Below, in pieces: positions 1-6,264 of a stretch of DNA of 6,307 nucleotides. Positions within the stretch are counted from its first letter, which is position 1. Every line of letters starts with the position of its first letter. The position numbers and the translations under genes were made by a program. Under the pieces are notes generated by a model. It was not told where the DNA came from. It did no database searches and was given only the letters and a program-made list of their open reading frames with translations. The stretch is taken from NCBI GenBank assembly GCA_902805995.1, contig CADCUU010000139.1, positions 1 through 6,307 on the forward strand. Direction: 5' to 3'. The DNA is from an uncultured Rubellimicrobium sp. (GTDB taxonomy: Bacteria > Pseudomonadota > Alphaproteobacteria > Rhodobacterales > Rhodobacteraceae).

Positions 1-1
1 C

Positions 2-928
2 TTCGTCCTGGCCCTGATCTCGGGTGGCGCATCCGCGCTCCTTGTGGCGCCGGCGCCGGGGGTGACGCTGGCCGACAAGCAGGCGGTGAATGCGGCCCTT
101 CTCGCGTCCGGGGCGCCGATCTCGGCGATGAACACGGTCCGCAAGCACCTGAGCCGCGTGAAGGGCGGCCAGTTGGCCGCAACGGCCTACCCGGCCCGGA
201 TGCTTTCGCTCCTCATCTCGGACGTGCCGGGCGACGACCCCGCCGTGATCGGATCGGGCCCCACGGTCGGGGAGGCATCGACGCCCGCCGAAGCCTTGGC
301 CCTGCTCGACCGTTGGCGCATCGATGCCCCGGACTCGGTCCGCGCGGCGCTGTCCCGGCCCACCGGGGTCGTGCCGCCGGGGGACCCGGGCCTCGGCCGC
401 GTCACGGCTCGGGTCGTCGCGGCCCCCGCGCAGTCGCTGGTCGCTGCCGAGGCAATGGCCCGGGCGGCGAGTTGCGAGGTGAGGATGCTAGGCGACGCCA
501 TCGAGGGCGAGGCGCACGACGTGGCCCACCGGATGGCGGCCGAGGCCCTAGAGGCCCAGCGCGACCTCGCGCCCGGTGCGCGGCTGCTGCTCCTGTCGGG
601 TGGAGAGCTGACCGTCACCCGGCGCGGCGACGGCAGCGGGGGGCCCAACGCCGAGTTCGCGCTGGCCCTGGCCATCGCCCTGGACGGCGCGCCCGGTATT
701 CATGCCTTGGCCTGCGACACCGACGGGGTGGACGGGGCGGCCGAGGTGGCGGGCGCGGTGATCGGCCCCGACACGCTGGCGCGCGCGCGCGCCTTGGGGG
801 TCGATGCCCGGGCCGCTCTCGACCGCAACGACGCCCACGGGTTCTTCGGGCACTTGGGCGACCAGGTCGTCACCGGTCCCACGTTGACCAACGTCAACGA
901 TTTTCGTGCGGTGCTGATTGCCAAGTAG
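2..928 (+). CDS. gckA: Glycerate 2-kinase, MOFRL family (5' partial)
   Basis: This enzyme phosphorylates D-glycerate with ATP to 2-phosphoglycerate, a cytosolic step feeding glyoxylate, tartrate or serine-cycle carbon into glycolysis. The reading frame is open to the left edge, giving 308 residues. Full-length members are about 420, so roughly the first 110 residues lie outside the window. An internal GTG at 44 is not the true start, because homologous sequence (LISGGASALL) continues upstream of it. Family hallmarks seen are LADKQAVNAALL, MNTVRKHLSRVKGG, the DVPGDDPAVIGSGPT segment, and the C-terminal MOFRL domain with GGELTV, GPNAEFALALA, DTDGVDG and a closing GPTLTNVNDFRAVLI. The frame ends at TAG 926-928 and looks intact. 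Relatives are often annotated as hydroxypyruvate reductase TtuD, an older name for the same family. The neighbours do not suggest the pathway. The family call is firm; the exact substrate is from family knowledge. Confidence 0.93.
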   Translation, partial: FVLALISGGASALLVAPAPGVTLADKQAVNAALLASGAPISAMNTVRKHLSRVKGGQLAATAYPARMLSLLISDVPGDDPAVIGSGPTVGEASTPAEALALLDRWRIDAPDSVRAALSRPTGVVPPGDPGLGRVTARVVAAPAQSLVAAEAMARAASCEVRMLGDAIEGEAHDVAHRMAAEALEAQRDLAPGARLLLLSGGELTVTRRGDGSGGPNAEFALALAIALDGAPGIHALACDTDGVDGAAEVAGAVIGPDTLARARALGVDARAALDRNDAHGFFGHLGDQVVTGPTLTNVNDFRAVLIAK

Positions 929-1028
929 GCGGGCAGCGTCAGGGGCGATATGTCTTGGCTCGGGATTTGTGTCTGGCTTGCGCTTATTCGGCAGCCCCGC
1001 GGCGCGGAGACCCGGCCATTCCGTCCAA

Positions 1029-1043
1029 GCAAGGCTGCCTTGC
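1029..1043. repeat. Short perfect inverted repeat in the gckA-GNAT gap
   Basis: GCAAGGC-T-GCCTTGC is a 7-bp perfect inverted repeat around a single T, lying 100 nt after the glycerate kinase stop and 79 nt before the acetyltransferase start. As RNA it would fold only a small hairpin (six pairs, three-base loop) and no T-run follows, so it is a poor intrinsic terminator. It could be an operator half-site pair or chance. The rest of the 194-nt gap (929-1122) shows no convincing promoter hexamers. Confidence 0.3.
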
Positions 1044-1122
1044 GGAAACGGGGTTTGCGGTCCGCTTCGATAGGGCCCATCTACCTAGGGCACATACCCG
1101 CTGAATCAGGTCGAAACAGGCC

Positions 1123-1656
1123 ATGCCCGCCGCCTCACTGCCCACTCAGTCTGCCACTCCGCTGCGGCTCGTGGCGCAGTCGGAGGATCTCGATCTTCTG
1201 CGATCTCATCTGAAGGGGCATTACCGGAGCCTTGGGCCAGGGTCGCGGCGTCTGCGCTTCATGGGGAACCCGTCACCCGACGCCCTCGACCAGATGGCCG
1301 ACCGGGCCAGTCCCGAGCTTCTGCTGGAGCTTGTGGAGGATGGCGCCGTTCGAGCGGTGTTGGAGGCCTATGCGACCTCGCCCGGGCATGTGGAGGTCGC
1401 CATCTCGGTGGAGGACCGCTACCAGGGGCAGGGGCTGGGCCGCGCCCTCTTCGAGGAAGGGCTGGAGGTTCTGGCCTCGCGCGGGTTCCGGACGGCCGAC
1501 CTGTTCTGCCTGCGGGAGAACAGGGTCCTGCTGCGCCTGGTGAGCGGGACCGGCGCGCGGATCCACCATGAGGACGGCGAGGTCCACGTGGAGATTGAAC
1601 TCGACAGGATGCTCGATCAGGTGCGCCCCCTGGACCCGCTTCGCCCCGCGGCCTGA
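1123..1656 (+). CDS. GNAT family N-acetyltransferase, Pat-like
   Basis: This 177-residue cytosolic protein should transfer an acetyl group from acetyl-CoA to an amine, either a protein lysine or a small molecule. Acetyl-CoA-binding motif A is clear at residues 90-110: strand VEVAISVEDRY followed by the pyrophosphate loop QGQGLGRALF (QGQGLG at 101-106), then a helix and FRTADLFCLRENRVLLRL for motif B. The N-terminal part contains LGPGSRRLRFMG (residues 37-48), reminiscent of the L-x-P-x-S-R-x-L-R-F element in the GNAT domain of Pat-type protein acetyltransferases. The acyl-CoA-synthetase-like region of long Pat proteins is absent. The ATG at 1123 is the first sensible start; its Shine-Dalgarno is poor (a CAGG only 2 nt away). 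It converges with the sirtuin gene, with 11 nt between stop codons. The family is firm; the substrate is unknown. Confidence 0.85.
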   Translation: MPAASLPTQSATPLRLVAQSEDLDLLRSHLKGHYRSLGPGSRRLRFMGNPSPDALDQMADRASPELLLELVEDGAVRAVLEAYATSPGHVEVAISVEDRYQGQGLGRALFEEGLEVLASRGFRTADLFCLRENRVLLRLVSGTGARIHHEDGEVHVEIELDRMLDQVRPLDPLRPAA

Positions 1657-1667
1657 CCCCGCCGCTC

Positions 1668-2426
1668 TCAGAGGCCCGAGCCCGACCACGCCTCCATCCA
1701 GGATGTCACGATCTCGTCCAGTTCGCCCGCGGCCTGCGCGGCGGGCTTGAAGAGCGTGCGGTTGAACTGCCGGGGATGGACCATGCCGGGGACGAACTCC
1801 TCCGGCGCGACGGGATCGAGGTTGTTGAGGATCTTGCGGCAGCGCAGCCGTTCGGCCACCCGTCCGATCGGGACCACCGCGCCGTCCGTGCCGATCACCA
1901 CGAGGACGTCGTCCTGGCCCAGGGAGCCCAGGATGTCGGACATGGGGCCGTAGAGCGGGGCGGGCTCGTTGAAGAAAACGACGTTAGGCTTGACCGCCAA
2001 GTCCGACCCGCAGTTGGGGCAGCGGTCCTGAGATGGGTCCCAGGCCGTCGTGCCGATGTCCCAGACCGCCTCGCAGGCGAGGCACCTCATCTCGGTGAGG
2101 AAGCCGTGGACATGGAGCACATCCTGCGCGCCCGCCCGTTCGAGGAGGTTGTCGATGTTCTGCGTGATCAGCGTCGTCCGCCAGCGCGTCTGCCAGTTGG
2201 CAAGGAGGCGGTGCATCCGGTTGGGCTCCACCCCGGCCAGACCGACGCGGCGGGCGTTGTAGAAGCGGTGGACGCTCTCGCGGTGCTCTTCCCAGGTGTC
2301 GAAGTTGCAGACCTCGTCGATCGAGGTGTTCTCCCAGAGCCCATGAGGCCCCCGGAAGGTCGCGATCCCGCTATCGGCCGAAAGGCCGGCGCCGGAGAAG
2401 ACCACGAGATGCCGATCATGGCTCAC
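1668..2426 (-). CDS. cobB: Sir2/CobB-type NAD-dependent protein deacylase
   Basis: This cytosolic sirtuin removes acyl groups from protein lysines using NAD+, yielding nicotinamide and O-acyl-ADP-ribose. From the GTG at 2426 it is 252 residues, a normal CobB length. Motifs in order are GAGLSADSGIATFRG (12-26, NAD binding), YNAR with Tyr56 and Arg59, TQNID (88-92), HVHG with catalytic His107, zinc cysteines CLAC (115/118) and CPNC (136/139), VVFFNE (149-154) and IGTDGAVVPIG (178-188). The Tyr-x-x-Arg pair is the class III signature that in E. coli CobB and SIRT5 binds acidic acyl groups such as succinyl, so desuccinylase activity is plausible. Where most family members have GTS, this one has GTD. 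The frame opens upstream to a TTG at 2477, but the GTG is preferred because AAAGGGGG lies 4 nt before it and the conserved fold begins at once. Confidence in the family is very high. Confidence 0.93.
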   Translation of the reverse strand: MSHDRHLVVFSGAGLSADSGIATFRGPHGLWENTSIDEVCNFDTWEEHRESVHRFYNARRVGLAGVEPNRMHRLLANWQTRWRTTLITQNIDNLLERAGAQDVLHVHGFLTEMRCLACEAVWDIGTTAWDPSQDRCPNCGSDLAVKPNVVFFNEPAPLYGPMSDILGSLGQDDVLVVIGTDGAVVPIGRVAERLRCRKILNNLDPVAPEEFVPGMVHPRQFNRTLFKPAAQAAGELDEIVTSWMEAWSGSGL

Positions 2427-2430
2427 AGCG

Positions 2431-2438
2431 CCCCCTTT
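2431..2438 (-). promoter_or_regulatory. Ribosome binding site fixing the sirtuin start
   Basis: On the minus strand AAAGGGGG is followed by CGCT and then GTG (2426-2424). This purine-rich tract at a reasonable, slightly short distance favours the GTG over the upstream in-frame TTG at 2477, which would add 17 low-complexity residues ahead of the conserved NAD-binding fold. Confidence 0.6.
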
Positions 2439-2530
2439 CGCGGAACAGCGGCCGCGTTCGATCCGGGCGGAGGGCAAGCCGCGCAGGGCGTCAGTCCCTG
2501 CAGAGGCGCGTGCCGCGATCCGCCCGTCCC

Positions 2531-2559
2531 TTCATGCGGGGGCTTCCTAGTGCTGTCAA
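2531..2559 (-). promoter_or_regulatory. Possible sigma70-type promoter for the sirtuin gene
   Basis: A perfect TTGACA (2559-2554, minus strand) is followed after exactly 17 nt by CATGAA (2536-2531), which matches the TATAAT consensus at only three of six positions. Transcription would start near 2524, giving a leader of roughly 100 nt before the GTG. The -35 match and spacing are good and the -10 is weak, so this is a suggestion only. Confidence 0.28.
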
Positions 2560-2927
2560 AGGGGGGCTGGAGGTGGCGCGGGCAGTCCGGGGTGGAGCGC
2601 TGCCCGAGCCGCAGGGGTGAGACGCCCGGGCCTGACGGGGGCGGGACGGTCGGGGCCGTCCCCCACGAGGCGCACGCGGAGGTCGGGATGGGGCAGGGCG
2701 CGGAACGCGGCGATCAGCAATCCGAACGGATGGGTGCGCGACCTCATTGGGTCACGACCCTGGTCCAAGCCGGGCAAGGTGACTTTTCCGGGCCCATGAC
2801 CTCGTCTTGAGGGGCGGGTCTCGGTCTCACCCAGCCCGGAGGCGCGGGCCGGGCGGGGGAGGGCGACATCCGGGCGGATAGGGGCGAGGTAGGGCCAGAG
2901 GACCGGCTCCGGGCGGGGTGCTCCTTG
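2556..2927 (-). pseudogene. Possible remnant of a family-4 glycosyltransferase
   Basis: A minus-strand frame is open between a TGA at 2930-2928 and a TGA just after 2556, about 124 codons. Its middle (about 2723-2646) reads GLLI, then AFRALPHPDLRVRLVGDGP, then DR. This closely follows the GT-B family 4 glycosyltransferase consensus where the C-terminal nucleotide-sugar-binding domain begins: K-G-x-D-x-L-I-x-A-F followed by a strand ending L-V-G-D-G-P. Codon third positions in this part are strongly G/C-biased, as in real genes here. Flanking residues are proline- and arginine-rich and match nothing I know; there is no ATG start with a good ribosome binding site, and the E-x7-E motif of the family is missing. 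I infer a decayed fragment; a chance frame in GC-rich DNA remains possible. Confidence 0.35.
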
Positions 2928-2989
2928 TCAGGGAGCCTGCCACAGGTCCGATCGTAGGAAGGGCTGCTCTCCTGTTTCGGGCGACCGGG

Positions 2990-5557
2990 TCAGGCGGGCA
3001 GGCGCCCCGTCACGAGCGCCTTTCGGCTGCGCTGCCAAAGGTCGGCCAGAGCCCGAAGCTCCGCCGCATCCACGGCATCCCCCCGTTTGAACGCGGATTC
3101 GATCCGCGAAAGGGCGGTGCGCAAGCCGATCAGGCCAAAGGTGCCGCAGCTTCCCGCGCATTTGTGCACGACGGCGACAAGGCCCTCCTCCTCGGGCGGG
3201 GCGGCGGCCAGGCGGGGGATCGCCTCGTCCATCTCCTTCAGGAATCGTTCCAGCAGCGTGGCCCGGCTGGCCTCCGGCAATCCTGTCAGGAGATCGCTCA
3301 GATGCGCTTCGTCGATCAGGTCCGCCTCGGGCTCCGGGCTCGGGGCGGCGTCCCGCGGCGCGGCCTCCGGATCGAGGAGGCGGGCCAGGAGGTCGAGAAG
3401 CTCGCCCCGGTTGATCGGCTTGCTGATGCAGTCCGCCATTCCGGCCTCGCGGAAGCGGGCGACCTCCTCGGGCAGGGCATGGGCCGTCACGGCGATGATC
3501 GGGGCCCGGGCTGACGCGCCCCGGCCGGTGCGGATCAGGCGCGTGGCTTCCGGGCCGTCCATGACGGGCATGGAGATGTCCATCAGGATGGCGTCGAAGG
3601 CCTTGCCCTCGGCCAGTTCCACCCCGGCGCGACCGTTGACGGCCTCCGTGACTCGGTGCCCTTCGCCTTCGAGCATCCGGCGGGCCACGAAGCGGTTGAT
3701 CTCGTTGTCCTCCACGAGGAGCAGGTCGAGCGGCCGCCCCGGGCGTGGCCGGGCAGGGCTGGCGGCGTTCGTGGGGGAGGCGGGCAGGTCGACCGGTGGT
3801 CCCACGGGCACGCGCAGCCAGAACAGGCTCCCCTCGCCGGGCTCGCTTTCGGCCCCGATCTCTCCGCCCATGAGGTCCGCGAGGCGGCGGGCGATCCCGA
3901 GCCCCAGCCCGGTGCCGCCCGCCTGCCGGGCATAGGAGGAGTCCAGGGTCTCGAAGTCGTTGAAGATGCGGCCGAGATCCTCGGCCGCGATGCCGATGCC
4001 GGTGTCGATCACGCGGAACTCGGCCATGCCGTCGTCGGGGCCGAGCATCTCCACCTCGATATCGACGCGGCCCCCATGCGTGAACTTCAGGGCGTTGCCC
4101 ACGAGGTTGAGGAGGATCTGCCGGATGCGACGGACATCGCCCACGGCGCCCTCGCGCTCGGGCCCGACCCAGGACCACGACAGCTCGTCGTCATTGGCGG
4201 CGGCCAGGGCCGAGGTCGTTTCCATCACCCCGTCGAGCAGCTGCGTGATCGAGAAGGGCCGCCGCTCGATCCTCATCTTGCCGGCCTCGACCTTGGCGAG
4301 GTCCAGTACGTCGTTCACGAGGCCCAGGAGCAGCCGCCCCGACGACTCCATGCGGTCGAGAAGGGCGCTCTGGGTCCGGTTCAGCTCCTCGTCGCGCAGG
4401 AGCTGGATGGAGCCTAGCAGGCCGTTGAGCGGGGTGCGCATCTCATGGCTCATCACCGCGACGAATTCGGCCTTGGTGCGCTCCCCCGCAAGGGCGCGGT
4501 CGCGCGCCTCGGTCAGGCCGTCCTCGGCGGCCCTGCGGCGGGAGATGTCTCGAACGAAGGCCACGAACACCCGGTCCCCCTCGACATCAGCGCTGCCGAC
4601 CGAGAACTCGGCCGGGAACCGGCGCCCGGCGCGGTCCATGGCGGTCAGCTCGAACTGGCGGTCGCTTGGCGGAAGGCGGCCGCTTTCGTCGAACAGGCGC
4701 AACGGGCCGTCCTTCAGGCTCGCGGCTTCCGTTGCGGGCAGGAGAAGGTCGATGGCGCGGCGCCCCTGCGCCTCCTCGGCGGCCCAGCCGAAGATGCGCT
4801 GGGCGGCCGGGTTGAACTCCCGGATGGCGCCGGTGCGGTCGATCATCATGATGGCGTCGAGCGACGTCTCCACGATAGTGCGCAGCCGGGCGGCGGTGTC
4901 CTGCACCTCCCGCGCGCGGGCGTCGGCCACGCGCGCCACCCGGGCGAGCGAGACCGCAAGAAGGACCAGCCCGGCGAAAAGCACCGCGAGGAACGAAGCC
5001 AGGAGCGCGAGCGTCAGGGCCAGCTTCTCGCGCTGCCTGTCCGACGCATCGGCAAAGATGCCGAGGCCCGCCAGCGACAGGGCGCGCACGTCCTCACCTA
5101 TGCCGCGCGCCTGATCGCCGAGCCGGGGGAGCGCCGCGAGGAGCGCGGGCTCCGGCCCGTCGATGAGCGGGGCCGATGCTTCCAGGAAGGATGCGACCCG
5201 GCGCTGGAGAGCCTCGAATTCGGGGTTCTGCCGGAGGGACCGGTGGACCTCTCCCCGGTCGAGGGTGGACACGCGGCTGTAGAACACGTCGAACCGCCGC
5301 TTCACGTCGCCGAGACGGTCGGAGGCGTCCTGCGCCTTCTCCAGCGCGAGCTGAAATTGCAGAAGCTCCACCTGCGCCTGTGCGAGGCCCCACTGCACGT
5401 TGTCGGAGTTGGCGGTGGAGAGCCCGTCCACCTCCTGCCGCGCCATCCAGGACAGGCCCGCCACAAGCGTCAGGCAGCTGCCGATCCCCAGAACGAGGGC
5501 GGCCGCCCGGACCCATCCCGGCAGACGGAAGCGGTTTGTGGCGGCGGCGGCTGGCAT
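2990..5557 (-). CDS. Membrane hybrid sensor histidine kinase (PAS-HisKA-HATPase-REC-HPt)
   Basis: This 855-residue inner-membrane kinase senses a signal and drives a multistep phosphorelay. TM1 spans about residues 16-37, a mostly helical periplasmic region 38-178, and TM2 181-205, followed by a short helical linker. A PAS domain (about 222-340) contains MMIDRTGAIREFNPAAQRIFGW. HisKA carries the phosphoacceptor His371 in SHEMRTPLNGLLG. HATPase shows the N box NLVGNALKF (Asn488), DTGIGI (518-523), F box IFNDFETLD and GTGLGLGI (548-555). The receiver (about 611-727) has LLVEDN, phosphoacceptor Asp660 in ILMDISMPVMDG, Thr691 and Lys713. A C-terminal HPt domain (about 750-850) has His798 in VVHKCAGSCGTFG. 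All catalytic residues are present. The ATG at 5557 has a weak Shine-Dalgarno; it lies 37 nt after the stop of the secreted SUOX-like gene, so co-transcription is likely. No separate response regulator is in the window, so the output is unknown. Confidence 0.93.
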   Translation of the reverse strand: MPAAAATNRFRLPGWVRAAALVLGIGSCLTLVAGLSWMARQEVDGLSTANSDNVQWGLAQAQVELLQFQLALEKAQDASDRLGDVKRRFDVFYSRVSTLDRGEVHRSLRQNPEFEALQRRVASFLEASAPLIDGPEPALLAALPRLGDQARGIGEDVRALSLAGLGIFADASDRQREKLALTLALLASFLAVLFAGLVLLAVSLARVARVADARAREVQDTAARLRTIVETSLDAIMMIDRTGAIREFNPAAQRIFGWAAEEAQGRRAIDLLLPATEAASLKDGPLRLFDESGRLPPSDRQFELTAMDRAGRRFPAEFSVGSADVEGDRVFVAFVRDISRRRAAEDGLTEARDRALAGERTKAEFVAVMSHEMRTPLNGLLGSIQLLRDEELNRTQSALLDRMESSGRLLLGLVNDVLDLAKVEAGKMRIERRPFSITQLLDGVMETTSALAAANDDELSWSWVGPEREGAVGDVRRIRQILLNLVGNALKFTHGGRVDIEVEMLGPDDGMAEFRVIDTGIGIAAEDLGRIFNDFETLDSSYARQAGGTGLGLGIARRLADLMGGEIGAESEPGEGSLFWLRVPVGPPVDLPASPTNAASPARPRPGRPLDLLLVEDNEINRFVARRMLEGEGHRVTEAVNGRAGVELAEGKAFDAILMDISMPVMDGPEATRLIRTGRGASARAPIIAVTAHALPEEVARFREAGMADCISKPINRGELLDLLARLLDPEAAPRDAAPSPEPEADLIDEAHLSDLLTGLPEASRATLLERFLKEMDEAIPRLAAAPPEEEGLVAVVHKCAGSCGTFGLIGLRTALSRIESAFKRGDAVDAAELRALADLWQRSRKALVTGRLPA

Positions 5558-5594
5558 CGGGTCATTCCGAGGTGGTTGGTGCTGCCCCGGGGCG

Positions 5595-6107
5595 TTAGTC
5601 CCCGAAGTGGATCTGGTCCAGCTGCCAGATGCTGCGCGAGTAGATCACCTCGGTCTGATAGTCCGGATTGTCATCGTAGGGGTAGATGATCCAGAGCGGC
5701 CCCTTGTCCCGGATGGACATGGGCTCGCCGTTGTTCAGGAATGCCACGACCGGCCCGTTCTCGACCCAGTCCTCGCGCGGGATCTCCACGGTGTAGTCGT
5801 TGATGGCGGTGGCCATCATCACCTCGCCCTCGGCGCCCAGGAGTTCGACCAGCTGCGCGAGCGGCACGCCCGTGAAGGTCTGCACGCCCTCGGTCCAGAT
5901 GGTCGAGGTCGTGATGATGACCGGGTCCATCGCTTCGAGCATCGTCTGGTCGAAGACCGCGGCATCGCCCTGATTGGTGAGGCCGATGTTTCCCGTGACG
6001 GTGAGGAGGGGCTCGCCTTCCGGGGCGGGCAGGGATTGCGCCGCCAGCGGCAGGCCGAGCAGGCCGCATGTCAGGATGGCGGGAAACGACCGGGACAGGA
6101 AAGACAT
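5595..6107 (-). CDS. Secreted SUOX/molybdopterin-binding-like protein, PruR-like
   Basis: This is a 170-residue exported protein. A signal peptide covers residues 1-25 (MSFLSR, hydrophobic core, AQS as likely signal peptidase I site); the mature part would lie in the periplasm. The fold resembles the oxidoreductase molybdopterin-binding (SUOX) domain: LLTVTGNIG, then TTSTIWTEGVQTFTGVPL (66-83), INDYTVEIP (102-110), GPLWIIYPYDD (136-146) and SRSIWQLDQIHF. In catalytic members a cysteine near the position of TTST binds molybdenum; here there is Thr/Ser, and the mature protein has no cysteine at all, so molybdoenzyme activity is unlikely. PruR of Agrobacterium tumefaciens has this same character, binds a pterin and controls the membrane enzyme DcpA. 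I infer a ligand-binding partner of the downstream kinase. ATG 6107 is chosen over an upstream in-frame start near 6290 because of the TTGGAG ribosome binding site 7 nt away and the signal peptide that begins there. Confidence 0.82.
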   Translation of the reverse strand: MSFLSRSFPAILTCGLLGLPLAAQSLPAPEGEPLLTVTGNIGLTNQGDAAVFDQTMLEAMDPVIITTSTIWTEGVQTFTGVPLAQLVELLGAEGEVMMATAINDYTVEIPREDWVENGPVVAFLNNGEPMSIRDKGPLWIIYPYDDNPDYQTEVIYSRSIWQLDQIHFGD

Positions 6108-6114
6108 CGTAGGG

Positions 6115-6120
6115 CTCCAA
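6115..6120 (-). promoter_or_regulatory. Ribosome binding site of the SUOX-like gene
   Basis: TTGGAG on the minus strand ends 7 nt before the ATG at 6107, an ideal distance. It decides the start: the frame continues upstream toward 6290 without a stop, but that extension would place 61 arginine- and proline-rich residues in front of a good signal peptide. Confidence 0.7.
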
Positions 6121-6183
6121 GCTTGTGCCGAAGGGATTGCCATGTCTGCGTAAGTTCCGTCATCCGCCCAGACGGAGCGTCGG

Positions 6184-6201
6184 CCTATCCGTTCGGATAG
6201 G
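6184..6201. promoter_or_regulatory. 18-bp palindrome, candidate operator
   Basis: CCTATCCG-TT-CGGATAGG has two perfect 8-bp arms around a TT centre. It lies 76 nt upstream of the ATG of the SUOX-like gene and about 63 nt before a possible divergent start at 6265. No T-run follows on either strand, so it does not look like an intrinsic terminator. A binding site for a dimeric regulator of the operon, and perhaps of a divergent gene, is the simplest reading. I do not recognise it as the site of a known regulator. Confidence 0.45.
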
Positions 6202-6264
6202 AGGGCGGCCGATCCGGGGTCGGGTGGGGCCACTGGGGCCAGGGTGTTGCGCCGGGGCCGACCT

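Larger units (their letters stand above)
2427..2989. other. 563-nt interval without an intact gene
   Basis: The interval lies between the sirtuin start and the histidine kinase stop; both genes are on the minus strand. No intact gene with a credible start and family is visible. It contains the sirtuin ribosome binding site, a possible sirtuin promoter, a minus-strand frame open from 2927 to about 2553 whose middle resembles a glycosyltransferase, and a weak hairpin after the kinase gene (GCTCC/GGAGC at 2920-2936, 7-nt loop, no T-run). Plus-strand frames here are continuations of antisense frames over the sirtuin gene and have no recognisable content. Confidence 0.6.

Noticed and set aside
44..46. 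GTG at 44 as the start of the glycerate kinase
   Set aside because: Conserved family sequence continues in frame upstream to the window edge, so the gene is simply cut off by the window.
2491..2535. Short leader peptide (14 codons from ATG at 2535) upstream of the sirtuin
   Set aside because: No ribosome binding site, no codon pattern typical of attenuators and no accompanying alternative hairpins.
1776..2810. 344-codon plus-strand open frame antisense to the sirtuin gene
   Set aside because: It mirrors the sirtuin reading frame, has no recognisable domains and an odd composition; long antisense frames are expected opposite GC-rich genes.
2920..2936. Terminator after the histidine kinase gene
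   Set aside because: Only a 5-bp stem with a 7-nt loop and no T-run; too weak to call an intrinsic terminator.
2928..4178. 416-codon minus-strand frame overlapping the 3' half of the kinase
   Set aside because: Arginine/glycine/proline-rich out-of-frame translation of the kinase; all kinase motifs are in the other frame.
5584..5593. GCCCCGGGGC palindrome between the SUOX-like stop and the kinase start
   Set aside because: A 10-bp G/C palindrome is readily expected by chance in DNA of this composition, and no T-run makes it a terminator.
4445..5689. 414-codon plus-strand open frame opposite the histidine kinase and SUOX-like genes
   Set aside because: It is fully explained as the antisense shadow of strongly supported genes; no domain or ribosome binding site.
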